64,000 nt of DNA from Nonlabens antarcticus (GTDB taxonomy: Bacteria; Bacteroidota; Bacteroidia; Flavobacteriales; Flavobacteriaceae). A model generated the notes under the pieces. That model saw only the letters and a list, made by a program, of their open reading frames with translations, ran no database searches and was not told where the DNA came from. Where the stretch lies: positions 62,001 through 126,000 of the forward strand of contig NZ_JADFCO010000061.1 of assembly GCF_015356755.1 (NCBI RefSeq). Direction: 5' to 3'. Positions within the stretch are counted from its first letter, which is position 1. The number at the start of each line of letters is the position of its first letter. Made by a program: the position numbers and the translations under genes. Positions 42,822 through 52,587 of the stretch are shown in pieces.

Positions 42822-44195
42822 TTAGATCCACTTCAACGCTTTTTTTACTAAAGCGATGCGCTTGTCATAGGGCGGATATTTCAGGGGAAGGTCTAACCAG
42901 GTACCGCGATGTACCACGCTCTTAAAGTGGCTGAAGGTTTCAAATGTTTTCTTACCGTGATAGCTTCCAATCCCACTGTTACCAACGCCGCCAAAAGGTA
43001 GTCCCTCATTCAAGAATTGCACCATACTGTCATTTACCACGCCACCGCCGAAGGAAAATCTTTCAATAAACCAGCTTGCAAAATCGTTATGACTGGTGTA
43101 AACATAAGCTCCTAAAGGCTTCTCATAACTAGAGATCCATTCTTCAATATCTGACTTATTTGCGTAACTTATAATGGGTAAAATAGGGCCGAAAATCTCG
43201 TCTTTCATCACTTTGCTGTCCCGGGAAGGCTCGTCCAGTAGGGTAGGAGCAATATACAGGTCTGATTTGTCATTTTCTCCACCAGTGATTACGGTAGAAT
43301 CTTCAATCATTTCCATCAACGCCTCAAAATGTTTTTCTCTTATCACACGCGGATAATCTGCCGACTCCTTTGCGTCCTCACCAAAAAATATTTTAATATC
43401 TTTTTTCAAAAGCCCAACAAACTCCGCTTTAACCGATTCATGTACCAGCAGATAATCTGGCGCAATACAGGTCTGGCCGGTGTTTAGGAATTTTGCCCAT
43501 ACGATTCGTTTAGAGCAAACTTCTAGATTTGCACTTTGATGCACAACGGCTGGATTTTTCCCACCCAGTTCCAGTGTTACCGGTGTCAAGTGTTTTGCCG
43601 CAGCTTCATAAATTTTCTGGCCTACACCTGGACTTCCCGTAAAGAAAATGTAATCCCATTTGAGCGAGGTTAATTCCTGAGCAATATTTCCATCGCCCAA
43701 AACAACGCTCACATGACCCGGCTCAAAACTTTCCTCACAAACCCGCTTTAACAAATCGCTGGTCGCGTTTGAGAATTCGCTGGGTTTTAAGGTTACCGTA
43801 TTTCCCGCAGCGACCGCACCTATTAGAGGTGCCAGCGCCAGCTGAAACGGATAATTCCACGGCGATATAATTAATGTATTCCCAAAAGGTTCGGGATAAC
43901 GTCGTGCTTTTGAGGGAAAATTGAGTAAGGCAGCTCTCACCTTTAGGGGAGCTGACCATTTTTTAGTATTCTTTATGTAGGTATCCAGTTCCCCTATGAC
44001 CACTTGAAACTCTGTCACAAATGCTTCAAATTCGCTTTTGCGTAAATCCTCCTTTAGAACTTTGTAAACATCCTGTTCATCTCTAAGTAAAACAGCTCGC
44101 AATTTTTGAAGTGCCGTTACCCTGTATTCTATATTAAAGGTAATACGGGATTTGAAAAAGTCGGTTTGTTGCTGATGTACTTGTGATGGTGTCAT
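42822..44195 (-). CDS. Aldehyde dehydrogenase family protein
   Basis: A 457-residue NAD(P)-dependent aldehyde dehydrogenase of the class 3 (fatty/aryl aldehyde) type. The catalytic Glu is in TLELGGKNPAVVH and the Cys in NTGQTCIAPDYLL. ISPWNYPFQLALAPLIGAVA near 112-131, TGSPGVGQKIYEAAAKH and PFGGVGNSGIGSYHGKKTFE are typical. No membrane tail is obvious at the C-terminus. It overlaps the upstream pseudouridine synthase by 4 bp. Confidence 0.93.
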   Translation of the reverse strand: MTPSQVHQQQTDFFKSRITFNIEYRVTALQKLRAVLLRDEQDVYKVLKEDLRKSEFEAFVTEFQVVIGELDTYIKNTKKWSAPLKVRAALLNFPSKARRYPEPFGNTLIISPWNYPFQLALAPLIGAVAAGNTVTLKPSEFSNATSDLLKRVCEESFEPGHVSVVLGDGNIAQELTSLKWDYIFFTGSPGVGQKIYEAAAKHLTPVTLELGGKNPAVVHQSANLEVCSKRIVWAKFLNTGQTCIAPDYLLVHESVKAEFVGLLKKDIKIFFGEDAKESADYPRVIREKHFEALMEMIEDSTVITGGENDKSDLYIAPTLLDEPSRDSKVMKDEIFGPILPIISYANKSDIEEWISSYEKPLGAYVYTSHNDFASWFIERFSFGGGVVNDSMVQFLNEGLPFGGVGNSGIGSYHGKKTFETFSHFKSVVHRGTWLDLPLKYPPYDKRIALVKKALKWI

Positions 44196-44887
44196 AAATT
44201 CTTTTCTATAGCTTTCCAGATAGGGTCGAGAGCAGGAATTGGTGCAGTAATCTGCACGACTTCCTTTCTCACTGGATGTAGGAAAGATAAGAATCTTGCG
44301 TGTAAATGTATGCTCGCATCTTTATTACTGCGTCTAGCACCATATTTAAGGTCGCCTTTAATGATGAATCCTATTTTACTAAGCTGTGATCTAATTTGAT
44401 GATGACGACCTGTTTCCAGTCGTATTTCTAACAAACTATAATTGTTCATACGCTGTAAAAGCTTGTAATGCAGCATTGCTTTTTTAGAATTAGGGACCTC
44501 GTGATCGTGCGCATAGCTTTTATTTTGTTTGGGATTGCGTACGAGATAATGGGTGAGCGTTTGCTGTTCTTTTGAGACGTGGCCTTCTACAACCGCCCAG
44601 TAAATTTTTTCCGTTTTATGATCTGCAAATAGCTTGTTCATACGAGAAAGAGCTTTTGAAGTTTTTGTAAATATTACAACTCCTGAAGTAGGCCTGTCCA
44701 GACGGTGCGTTACACCCAGATAAACCGCGCCGGGTTTATCATATTTTACCGCAATATATTCCTTGATTAAGTCTGGCAAAATAGTATCACCAGTTTTATC
44801 ACCTTGCACCAGGTCACCAGAATGTTTATTGACCGCAATCAGATGGTTGTCTTCAAACAATATACGGGAGGAATCTAATTTATTCAT
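44192..44887 (-). CDS. RluA-family pseudouridine synthase
   Basis: A 231-residue RNA pseudouridine synthase. The catalytic Asp is in THRLDRPTSGVVIFTKT, and LEIRLETGRHHQIRSQLSKI, IIKGDLKYGARRSNKDASIH and LHARFLSFLHPVRKE are family blocks. No N-terminal S4 domain is present, so specificity (RluA, RluC or RluD-like) is not decided here. It is tightly packed: a 1-bp overlap with the gene upstream and 4 bp with the ALDH gene downstream. Confidence 0.9.
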   Translation of the reverse strand: MNKLDSSRILFEDNHLIAVNKHSGDLVQGDKTGDTILPDLIKEYIAVKYDKPGAVYLGVTHRLDRPTSGVVIFTKTSKALSRMNKLFADHKTEKIYWAVVEGHVSKEQQTLTHYLVRNPKQNKSYAHDHEVPNSKKAMLHYKLLQRMNNYSLLEIRLETGRHHQIRSQLSKIGFIIKGDLKYGARRSNKDASIHLHARFLSFLHPVRKEVVQITAPIPALDPIWKAIEKNL

Positions 44888-46008
44888 TACAGATCTTTAC
44901 GATATGTACGTCTGCGTTTGTGGAGAATAGGGTCAAAATCTTTCCAGGAAGCCTGGACGGCATAATTGTCTTCAAGTTCTGGATTTGTCTCACAAAGGTC
45001 GATCCCGTAGTTCATGAAATTCTGGGTAATATTGCGGAACACCATTGCTGTAACGCCTTTTCCCTGCAATTTAGGGTCAATTCCAATTAAATAAAATGAT
45101 GCGAGGTTATTTTTCTTTTTTGCTTTCAAAAGATGTAAAAAACCAAAAGGGAACAAGTGTCCGTTAGCTTTCTGCAAGGCCTTAGAAAAGGAGGGCATGG
45201 TGATCGCAAACGCAACTAATTTCCCGTCATTGTCCACGACAGCCACCACAAAATCTGGATTGATGAACTGTAGAAATTTCTCACGGTACAGATCTACCTG
45301 ATATTGCTGTATGGGTACATAGCTTACCAGTTTTGAATAGGACTGATTGAGTAATACAAACATCGCATCCACATAAGGTTCAATTTCCTTGGTGGATTGG
45401 AATTTGAGTTCTCGCAGACCATAGCGTTTAGCAATAAGATCAGCAAATTTGTTGAAACGTTCTGGTACCGGATTGGGAGGTTCAAATTTGAATTCGACCC
45501 ACTCTGCACCTTTCACAAAACCCAGTTGTTCCATATGTTCCATATAATAGGGATCATTATACCATCCTATCATAGTGGCAAGTTCATCGTAACCTTTGAT
45601 CAACATTCCCGCTCGATCCATGAGTGTAAAACCTACCGGACCTTCCATATATTCCAGGTTGTTTTCGGTTCCCAATTTAGAAACTTCGGCAAGCAGTGCT
45701 TTTGTAACTTCCACGTCATCTACCATGTCCAGCCACCCAAAACGCATTTTAGATTTCTGCTGTTCCTCTACTTCAATATGATTGATAATTGCAGCGACCC
45801 TTCCCACAATTTCGCTTTCGCGGAAAGCGAGAAACAACCAACATTCTGCATTTTTAAAAACCTGATTTTTCTCTGGATCAAAGTTGGCCATTTCGTCGTT
45901 GATCAATGGCGGCACGAAATAGGGATTGTCCTTGTAGAGATCCATAGGGAACTTCACAAATTTCTTGATATCCTTTTTACTCGATATACGTTTAACAGTA
46001 ATACTCAT
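44887..46008 (-). CDS. GNAT-fold protein, unknown substrate
   Basis: A 373-residue protein often left as hypothetical in Flavobacteriia. It looks like an acyl-CoA N-acyltransferase: SEIVGRVAAIINH near 65 resembles a GNAT strand, and SFYLIGIDPKLQGKGVTAMV near 300 resembles the GNAT acetyl-CoA loop (Q/RxxGxG/A). The N-terminal third has FPMDLYKDNPYFVPPLINDE, typical of this group. It contains the one imperfect palindrome copy (read AFRES from residue 61). It overlaps the next gene by 1 bp and is 18 bp downstream of the outer-membrane gene. Confidence 0.6.
   Translation of the reverse strand: MSITVKRISSKKDIKKFVKFPMDLYKDNPYFVPPLINDEMANFDPEKNQVFKNAECWLFLAFRESEIVGRVAAIINHIEVEEQQKSKMRFGWLDMVDDVEVTKALLAEVSKLGTENNLEYMEGPVGFTLMDRAGMLIKGYDELATMIGWYNDPYYMEHMEQLGFVKGAEWVEFKFEPPNPVPERFNKFADLIAKRYGLRELKFQSTKEIEPYVDAMFVLLNQSYSKLVSYVPIQQYQVDLYREKFLQFINPDFVVAVVDNDGKLVAFAITMPSFSKALQKANGHLFPFGFLHLLKAKKKNNLASFYLIGIDPKLQGKGVTAMVFRNITQNFMNYGIDLCETNPELEDNYAVQASWKDFDPILHKRRRTYRKDL
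45814..45828. repeat. Palindrome copy 14, imperfect (15 bp), inside the GNAT-like gene
   Basis: GCTTTCGCGGAAAGC: the two arms are intact but one G is inserted at the centre. Read in frame as AFRES. Confidence 0.85.
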
Positions 46009-46026
46009 GTAGATGGTTGTAGGTAA

Positions 46027-46926
46027 TTATTGAAGTGCTGTAACAGGAGCATCCTTATGAAAATCCAGGCGGTAACTCATACCCACGTTGACCTGGTACA
46101 GGCTGGGCGTTTCTTTAAAATTCACAGCTGCACTAGCGTCAACCTGCCATTGTCTATCAATAAGGTAAGCGACGCCGCCACGAGCAATATCATCGCTATA
46201 GAAATCAGAAATGAGCGTTTGATACTCACCGAAAACGGCCCACCTTCCATCAATAGCATGTGTTAAGGTAAAAATACCTTCATAAGTGGGAACGTCTGTG
46301 CTCACCCTATCGCCTATAAAATTCATAACAAAAACCCAAGGGCCAAAATTATGCTGCGTTATGAGCTCAACCCGTGGCGAAATCTTAGCGATATCTTGCG
46401 GTAGTAGAGAGTTAGTATCGCTCAAATCAAAATTAACACCGGCATAAACCGAAACTGCTGGAATCAGATCCTTCCATTTAATACGGCGGTTATCTCTCCA
46501 ACTGCGGATATTAACCTCTCGCTTACCCCATTTTTTAATAGGATCAAACACTAAATATTTGGCTCCTAAAGTACTTCTACTAAAGTTAGAAAACGTGCGA
46601 TCTACAGAACCAAATCCTTGATTAAGGGTTTCATTAACGCTGTTAAACGTGCCGAAATAAGAGATTTCAAGCTCTTCCCAAAGCAACCCGTAGCGCAGCT
46701 GGAATGCCATTCCAGTTATATCTCGCTGATAGTTGAGCAATTCATGATCCTCACTGCGATAAAACGCAGAACCTTCTACTTGTATCACATCTGTTCCCAC
46801 GGCAAAGGCACCTTGAGAGCGTCCTGGATTATTTGTGTTGATGGTTTCCGTATACTGTGCGATTGCAGGAGTATTGAACCCAAACAAAAACAAACCGGCA
46901 GCAACTACTATTTTAAAGATTTTCAT
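46027..46926 (-). CDS. Outer-membrane transporter-like protein
   Basis: A 299-residue exported protein with signal peptide MKIFKIVVAAGLFLFGFNTP, cleaved near AIAQ. The mature part starts TETINTNNPGRSQGAFAVG and has alternating beta-strand pairs (QLRYGLLWEELEISYFGTF, WAVFGEYQTLISDFY) ending YQVNVGMSYRLDF. It matches the MetA-pathway/transporter-type (PF13557-like) beta-barrel group. A channel or surface role is inferred. It lies 18 bp upstream of the GNAT-like gene. Confidence 0.75.
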   Translation of the reverse strand: MKIFKIVVAAGLFLFGFNTPAIAQYTETINTNNPGRSQGAFAVGTDVIQVEGSAFYRSEDHELLNYQRDITGMAFQLRYGLLWEELEISYFGTFNSVNETLNQGFGSVDRTFSNFSRSTLGAKYLVFDPIKKWGKREVNIRSWRDNRRIKWKDLIPAVSVYAGVNFDLSDTNSLLPQDIAKISPRVELITQHNFGPWVFVMNFIGDRVSTDVPTYEGIFTLTHAIDGRWAVFGEYQTLISDFYSDDIARGGVAYLIDRQWQVDASAAVNFKETPSLYQVNVGMSYRLDFHKDAPVTALQ

Positions 46927-47009
46927 AAACGATAATGAATACCAAATTTAAGATTTATTAAAGAGTATGAAATGCGGGAGGCCGTAATTTTATCGCAAAC
47001 TATAAGCCA

Positions 47010-47285
47010 TTGAAATTATTACAGGCCATTTTAATCATTATAGGCGTTTATCTTGCTGTTAGGTTGATTCTGAAACATTACGGTAAATCCATACTTAGCT
47101 GGGCTGGAAAGAAAGCTATGCAGCGGGTACAGAAACAGTTCAACCAGCGTCAAACTCCAGCTGACGGCTCTACTATTAAAGATGGGGAAACAGAACTCAA
47201 GTCTAAACGCAGCCATTCTTCTCCATCTGGAAAGAATCCCAACAAAACCGTGGGAGAGTACGTCGACTATGAAGAAATTGATTAA
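47010..47285 (+). CDS. DUF4834-like membrane protein
   Basis: A 91-residue protein with one N-terminal transmembrane helix (LLQAILIIIGVYLAVRLIL) and a charged cytoplasmic tail ending GEYVDYEEID, the ending I recall for DUF4834 of Bacteroidota. Function is unknown. The start is TTG at 47010, the only start that yields the full helix. It is 29 bp upstream of the yfhO-like gene and probably co-transcribed with it. Confidence 0.75.
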   Translation: MKLLQAILIIIGVYLAVRLILKHYGKSILSWAGKKAMQRVQKQFNQRQTPADGSTIKDGETELKSKRSHSSPSGKNPNKTVGEYVDYEEID

Positions 47286-47314
47286 TTTTCAATTTCAAAC
47301 CATTCTGACTCTTA

Positions 47315-49804
47315 ATGCGCATTTCATTTAAAAAAATAGCGCCACATCTCGTGGTGTTACTGATTTTTATAATCACATCATTAGCCTATTTCTACCCTGT
47401 TTTGAGCGGTAAGAAATTATATCAAAATGACATTGTTCAATACAAGGGGAATGCGCGCCAACTCATTGAAACCAGAGAGGTTACCGGAGAAGAGATTTAT
47501 TGGACAGACTCTGTCTTTGGTGGAATGCCTACTTATCAATTGGGAGCGAGATATGATTACGATTTTATAGATCAACTAGATCGAGCGATCCGTTTTTTAC
47601 CACGACCAGCAGATTATTTATTTCTTTATTTTCTTGGGTTTTATGTGCTGATGATGGTGTTGAGAGTTGACTGGCGCCTGGGATTACTTGGTGCACTTGC
47701 TTTTGGATTTTCCACCTATCTCATTATTATATTAGGTGTAGGCCATAATGCAAAGGCACATGCCATTGCATATTTCCCGCTGGTTTTGAGCGGTCTCATT
47801 CTCGTATTTCAACGTAAATATCTGTGGGGAGGAATTCTCACAGCCGTTGCGATGGCGCTAGAATTGCAGGCAAACCATCCACAAATGACGTACTATTTAG
47901 GGATTGCCTGTTTCATTATGGGTCTTGCCTATTTCATTGATGCCATACGTCGTAAGATATTACCACATTATTTTAAAGCGGTGGCTATTATGGTGGTTGC
48001 CGTCGTGATTGCGCTGGGAACAAATGCAGCAAATTTACTGGCGACTCAGGAATACAGCCAGGAAAGCACGCGTGGTCCTTCAGATATTTCCATTAACGCT
48101 CAAGGCGAAAGTGTGGAAGCTACAAATGGCCTGGATTACGATTATATCACTCAGTATAGTTATGGAATTGCAGAAAGTTGGAACCTAATCATCCCGCGCT
48201 TTGCTGGCGGTGGCAGCGGTGCAAGACCAGAGGAAGATTCTAACACCGTGAATTTTATAATTGATAGATACGGTGCTCCTAAATCTGAAGCTCTTGAGTT
48301 TGCACAGCAAAGCGTTCCTTTATACTGGGGCGCACAACCTATTGTGGAAGCGCCAGCTTACATAGGAATCACGGTATTCTTCCTAGCTTTATTTGCATGC
48401 TTCTTAATAAGAGGTCGATTGAAATGGTGGACAATAGGAGCAACCGTTCTAGCATTGTTACTCTCTTATGGTAAGAATCTAGATTTCTTAACTGATTTCT
48501 TCATCGACTACGTACCGTTATATTCTAAGTTTAGAGCAATTACTTCTATTCAAGTTATTATAGAACTCTGTGTTCCTATTCTTGCGGTAGTCGGTTTATA
48601 CCAGTTTTTTAATAAAACTCAAGAACGAGAAGACAAAATAAAGGCATTGAAATATGCAGGTTTAGGGCTGGGAGGTGTGATTTTAGTTATAGCGGTTCTC
48701 GGGAATCAATTATTTGATTTTGCAGGTTCTTATGATAATTCTTATAGAGATAGTGATCAGTTAGGACCTAAATTCGTTGATGCACTACGTCAGGATCGAT
48801 TTGAAATCATGCAGGCAGATGCTTTCAGATCCTTATTATTTGTAGGATTGATTGTGGGTGCTTTGTGGATGTATTTAAAATCAAAGCTCTCAGAAAACCT
48901 AGTAATTGGTAGTTTGATTGTTTTGATAATGGTTGATCTAATAGGTTTTAATCAAAACTTTATTTCCTACAAAGACACTCCGCAGGAGCAAAGCAATTTT
49001 GTTTCGGCCAGAGATTATGACGTTCCGTTTTTGCCAACTTCTGCAGATCGCAAGATTAGTGAGGATCCAGGTTTTTTTAGAGTTTATGATCTCTTGGTAG
49101 ATCCATTCAATTCTGGAAGAAGTCCGTACTTCCATAGATCGTTGGGAGGTTATCACGGTGCCAAACCTAAAAGAATGGAAGAACTTGCAGATTTCTATTT
49201 AAGAGACGAGAATGGCGCTTTGATTCAAGGGGTAACTCCGCAAAACGCTGAGATCCTTAATATGTTTAATGTCAAGTATATTTTAGGTTCTACCGAGGAA
49301 GGTGTTCAAACCATTCCTAATGAAACAAATCTTGGCCCAGCCTGGTTTGTAAAGGAATACAAGACAGTCGCAAATGCAAATGAAGAGATCATGGCATTGA
49401 GCCAACTCGACTCCAACAGAATTGCATTTCTTCAAAATAACCAGAAAGAATTAATAGGAATTCAAACCATAGGAGCAGACAGCACAAGTAACATAATTCT
49501 TGATAGTTTTGCTCCCGAAAATCTGAGTTACACGTCTAATAATCTGCAACCAGGACTCGCTGTTTTTTCTGAAGCCTATTATCCACATGGCTGGAAGGCA
49601 ACGATTGATGGAAAAGAAGTTCCCATTGCTAAAGTCAACTTTGCTCTACGCGGTTTAAATGTTCCGGCAGGAACGCATAAGATCGAATTCACTTTTGAGC
49701 CAGAGGTGGTCGCTACAGGTAATACGATTATGCTGGCCAGTAATATATTGCTCGGTTTGCTCATATTGGGATCTGCTGCGGTATGGTTTCGTAAATCACG
49801 ATAA
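47315..49804 (+). CDS. YfhO family membrane protein
   Basis: An 829-residue polytopic protein of the YfhO family, with about twelve hydrophobic segments in the first 530 residues and a large C-terminal extracytoplasmic domain. Family hallmarks are LYQNDIVQYKGNARQLIETR, VFGGMPTYQLG near 70, LLGALAFGFSTYLIIILGVG and the C-terminal FSEAYYPHGWKATIDGKEVP near 760. YfhO-type proteins act with GT-C folds in sugar transfer to lipids. It directly precedes a glycosyltransferase and a flippase gene, a polysaccharide-linked set. Confidence 0.9.
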   Translation: MRISFKKIAPHLVVLLIFIITSLAYFYPVLSGKKLYQNDIVQYKGNARQLIETREVTGEEIYWTDSVFGGMPTYQLGARYDYDFIDQLDRAIRFLPRPADYLFLYFLGFYVLMMVLRVDWRLGLLGALAFGFSTYLIIILGVGHNAKAHAIAYFPLVLSGLILVFQRKYLWGGILTAVAMALELQANHPQMTYYLGIACFIMGLAYFIDAIRRKILPHYFKAVAIMVVAVVIALGTNAANLLATQEYSQESTRGPSDISINAQGESVEATNGLDYDYITQYSYGIAESWNLIIPRFAGGGSGARPEEDSNTVNFIIDRYGAPKSEALEFAQQSVPLYWGAQPIVEAPAYIGITVFFLALFACFLIRGRLKWWTIGATVLALLLSYGKNLDFLTDFFIDYVPLYSKFRAITSIQVIIELCVPILAVVGLYQFFNKTQEREDKIKALKYAGLGLGGVILVIAVLGNQLFDFAGSYDNSYRDSDQLGPKFVDALRQDRFEIMQADAFRSLLFVGLIVGALWMYLKSKLSENLVIGSLIVLIMVDLIGFNQNFISYKDTPQEQSNFVSARDYDVPFLPTSADRKISEDPGFFRVYDLLVDPFNSGRSPYFHRSLGGYHGAKPKRMEELADFYLRDENGALIQGVTPQNAEILNMFNVKYILGSTEEGVQTIPNETNLGPAWFVKEYKTVANANEEIMALSQLDSNRIAFLQNNQKELIGIQTIGADSTSNIILDSFAPENLSYTSNNLQPGLAVFSEAYYPHGWKATIDGKEVPIAKVNFALRGLNVPAGTHKIEFTFEPEVVATGNTIMLASNILLGLLILGSAAVWFRKSR

Positions 49805-51085
49805 TTGAAAGAGACACTGTTTATCGTTAGCTATTATTGGCCTCCCGCTGGTGGGCCAGGCGTACAGCGGTGGTTGAAGTTCGTTACCCATTTACCCAAA
49901 GAGGATTTTGATATTCACGTTATCATTCCAGAAAACCCAGATTACCCTAGTACAGACGATTCCTTGATGGCAGAAATTCCGTCTGGAATATCAGTCACTA
50001 AAGTCGCAATCAAAGAGCCCACGAGATTTTTGAAAAAACTGTTTGGGTCTAAGACAAAACAATTGCAACGCGGTTTTATCGAGAAGAAACCTGGTTTCAT
50101 AGAAAGGATCTTGTTGTGGATCCGTGGGAATTTTTTCATTCCAGATGCTCGAGTTTCTTGGGTGAACAAAGTGGTTAAAGAGTTGAAAGATGATTCCGCT
50201 TTCGCGAAAGCGGACTTCCTCATCACCACTGGACCACCACATTCTGTGCATTTAATAGGATTGTGGTTGAAACAATCATCACATTCAACCGTAAAATGGA
50301 TCGCAGATTTCCGGGATCCATGGACGACTATAGGGTATCATAAATCCTTGAAACTCACCAAATCGTCTACCGCAGAACACGTGCGGCTGGAACAACAAGT
50401 CTTAACAAAAGCCGACCAAATCCTAGTCACAAGTCCCGCTACCAAGGAAGAATTTGCCAAAAAAACCGAAAAACCCATTGCGGTAATTACCAATGGATTT
50501 GATCTAGAAACGAACGACACATTGCAGCCCAACGGTAAATTTACCATCAGCCACATAGGAACCCTTCTGGCAGACCGTGATCCCAAAACGCTGTGGATTG
50601 CGCTAAGGGATATCGCAAAAAATAATCCAGGTTTTGCTGCAGATCTTGAGTTGCAATTGGCTGGCAATGTTAGCGACAATGTGCTGCAATCCATAAAGGA
50701 TGCTGGACTGAAAAATTACCTTCAAAACCTGGGTTATGTAAGCCACGTAAAGGCCTTGGAGTTGATGTACGCATCTCAAATATTGTTATTGATTGAGATT
50801 AATGATAGAGATACACGAGTCATCATTCCTGGAAAACTCTTTGAATATTTAGCCAGCCGCAGGCCCATCATCGCCATAGGTCCTGCCGATTCAGATATTG
50901 AAAAAATATTGGAAGATACAAATGCCGGAACCTACTTTACCTATGACGGGCATAGCCTCAAGGCTCAGATTCTGAAATCTTACATCCTGTTTAAAGAGGG
51001 TAAATTAATTGGGAATTTGTCTGATATTTCAAACTTTCACCGCAAGCAATTGACTCAGCAACTTATGAAAATTCTCCAGAACTAA
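49805..51085 (+). CDS. Glycosyltransferase, GT4-like
   Basis: A 426-residue cytoplasmic glycosyltransferase with a GT-B layout. The N-terminal YYWPPAGGPGVQRWLKF is typical of flavobacterial family 4 enzymes, WIADFRDPWTT lies near 162, and the C-terminal domain has SHIGTLLADRDPKTLW, NLGYVSHVKALELMYASQIL and IPGKLFEYLASRRPIIAIGP. The donor sugar is unknown. The start is TTG immediately after the yfhO stop, and its stop overlaps the flippase start by one base. One palindrome copy encodes A132-F-A-K-A136 (DSAFAKADF). Confidence 0.88.
   Translation: MKETLFIVSYYWPPAGGPGVQRWLKFVTHLPKEDFDIHVIIPENPDYPSTDDSLMAEIPSGISVTKVAIKEPTRFLKKLFGSKTKQLQRGFIEKKPGFIERILLWIRGNFFIPDARVSWVNKVVKELKDDSAFAKADFLITTGPPHSVHLIGLWLKQSSHSTVKWIADFRDPWTTIGYHKSLKLTKSSTAEHVRLEQQVLTKADQILVTSPATKEEFAKKTEKPIAVITNGFDLETNDTLQPNGKFTISHIGTLLADRDPKTLWIALRDIAKNNPGFAADLELQLAGNVSDNVLQSIKDAGLKNYLQNLGYVSHVKALELMYASQILLLIEINDRDTRVIIPGKLFEYLASRRPIIAIGPADSDIEKILEDTNAGTYFTYDGHSLKAQILKSYILFKEGKLIGNLSDISNFHRKQLTQQLMKILQN
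50197..50212. repeat. Palindrome copy 15, inside the glycosyltransferase gene
   Basis: Core 50198-50211, read as AFAKA at residues 132-136 just before the conserved FLITTGPPHS strand. Confidence 0.95.
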
Positions 51086-52554
51086 TGGGGATCGTGATCA
51101 AACATAGCAGTTGGAATCTGGTAGTGACTGGATTTGGTTTTTTACTGGGCGCAATCAATGTTTTGGCACTTGCCACCACTTACTTAGACGACGATTATTA
51201 CGGTCTGTGGAATTATATTCTGAGCACCTCATTTTTGTTGTTTCCGTTGATGTCCTTCGGTTTGCACAATACTATCGTAAAATATTACTCCACTTTCAAA
51301 ACCGATCGGGAACGCAATAACTTCCTGACTCAAATGCTATTTTGGCCATTTGTGGGAGCAATTCCTATATTTTTATTGGTCTTTGTTTTTTATGACGATA
51401 TCAGATTGCTGATTTCCTCTACCAATCAAATGGTGGGTGATTTCCTGTGGCCCATTTTATTAATTGCAGTTTTTCAAGCCTATTTTGAGATCTTTTATGC
51501 GTGGACTAAAGTGTATTTAAAAACGATAGGAGGTAATTTTTTAAAAGAAGTTTTTTATAGGGCTGCCGCGACGGTAACACTATTATTAGTGGCATTTGAT
51601 TTCATCACCCAGGTTCAATTTATCTATGCTTTGATTCTGATTTATTTCCTACGCATGCTGCTGATGGGAATCATGGCGTGGCGGACCTTCGCGCCCAAAT
51701 TTGTTTTTTACAAGCTCGAAGCATCGAGGGAATTGATATGGTACTCGACCTTAATGGTCATCGCTGGGAGCGTGGGAACCGCGTTGATTGACCTCGATAA
51801 GAATATGTTGAATCAATACATGGATATTTCAAACATCAGTTATTATGGGGTTGCAGGTTTTATTGCGACGGTCATTGCCATTCCAGCGCGTGGTATGGCT
51901 CAAATTATACATCCATTGACGGCGGGTTATTTTAATGCTGGAAATATGGAAAAGGTGGAATGGTTGTACAAACGCAGCTCCCTTAACCTGACCATTATTT
52001 CTGGACTGTTGATGGTGCTAATCATTTGTAACGTGAACGAGTTTTATGAAATTTTACCACCTGCATTTGCAGTTGCGATTCCTGTGGTATTCTTGATTTC
52101 TTTGGTCAAGTTTACAGAGAGTCTGCTGGGTAGTAATAATGCTATTTTGTACAATACAAACCTCTATCAGTTCACGCTTTGGCTAGGTCTAGGACTTGCC
52201 GTTATTGCGTTTTTGTTGAACATCTGGCTCATTCCATCTTACGGTTTTATAGGGGCTGCGGCGGCGACTTGTGTATCTTATGTGGTTTACGCTTTCGCGA
52301 AAGCGTATTACGTACAGATCAAACTTAAGATCCATCCATGGACCACGCAAACGAGCATCACCTTACTATTGGTTGTGGTGTTGATAGCACTATTTTATCC
52401 GTGGGATTTTCAATGGAATGTGTATGTAAACATCGGCGTTAAAAGTATTCTGATCACCATTGCTTTTGCCATTACTGTCTACGTTCTAAGGCTTTCTTCA
52501 GAAATTAATGCCGCTGTCCAAAAGTTTTTAGACCAAATAAAACGCCCGCGATAA
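51085..52554 (+). CDS. Polysaccharide flippase, MATE/Wzx-like
   Basis: A 489-residue membrane protein with about 12-14 helices of the oligosaccharide flippase (MVF/Wzx) superfamily. It begins SSWNLVVTGFGFLLGAINVL; IDLDKNMLNQYMDISNISYY near 232-252 and IIHPLTAGYFNAGNMEKVEW follow. It likely flips lipid-linked sugars across the inner membrane, fitting its position behind a glycosyltransferase. A palindrome copy encodes A403-F-A-K-A407 in YAFAKAYY, at the end of a membrane helix. A terminator overlaps its stop codon. Confidence 0.88.
   Translation: MGIVIKHSSWNLVVTGFGFLLGAINVLALATTYLDDDYYGLWNYILSTSFLLFPLMSFGLHNTIVKYYSTFKTDRERNNFLTQMLFWPFVGAIPIFLLVFVFYDDIRLLISSTNQMVGDFLWPILLIAVFQAYFEIFYAWTKVYLKTIGGNFLKEVFYRAAATVTLLLVAFDFITQVQFIYALILIYFLRMLLMGIMAWRTFAPKFVFYKLEASRELIWYSTLMVIAGSVGTALIDLDKNMLNQYMDISNISYYGVAGFIATVIAIPARGMAQIIHPLTAGYFNAGNMEKVEWLYKRSSLNLTIISGLLMVLIICNVNEFYEILPPAFAVAIPVVFLISLVKFTESLLGSNNAILYNTNLYQFTLWLGLGLAVIAFLLNIWLIPSYGFIGAAAATCVSYVVYAFAKAYYVQIKLKIHPWTTQTSITLLLVVVLIALFYPWDFQWNVYVNIGVKSILITIAFAITVYVLRLSSEINAAVQKFLDQIKRPR
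52289..52306. repeat. Palindrome copy 16, inside the flippase gene
   Basis: Core 52291-52304 with symmetric AC/GT extension; read as AFAKA at residues 403-407. Confidence 0.95.
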
Positions 52555-52566
52555 GGCAGGCGTTTT
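52539..52566 (+). terminator. Terminator after the flippase gene
   Basis: AAAACGCC (52539-52546) with GGCGTTTT (52559-52566) around the flippase stop codon; it is symmetric enough to serve the converging gene as well. Confidence 0.65.
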
Positions 52567-52587
52567 ACTATTTTATTGAATTAGATA

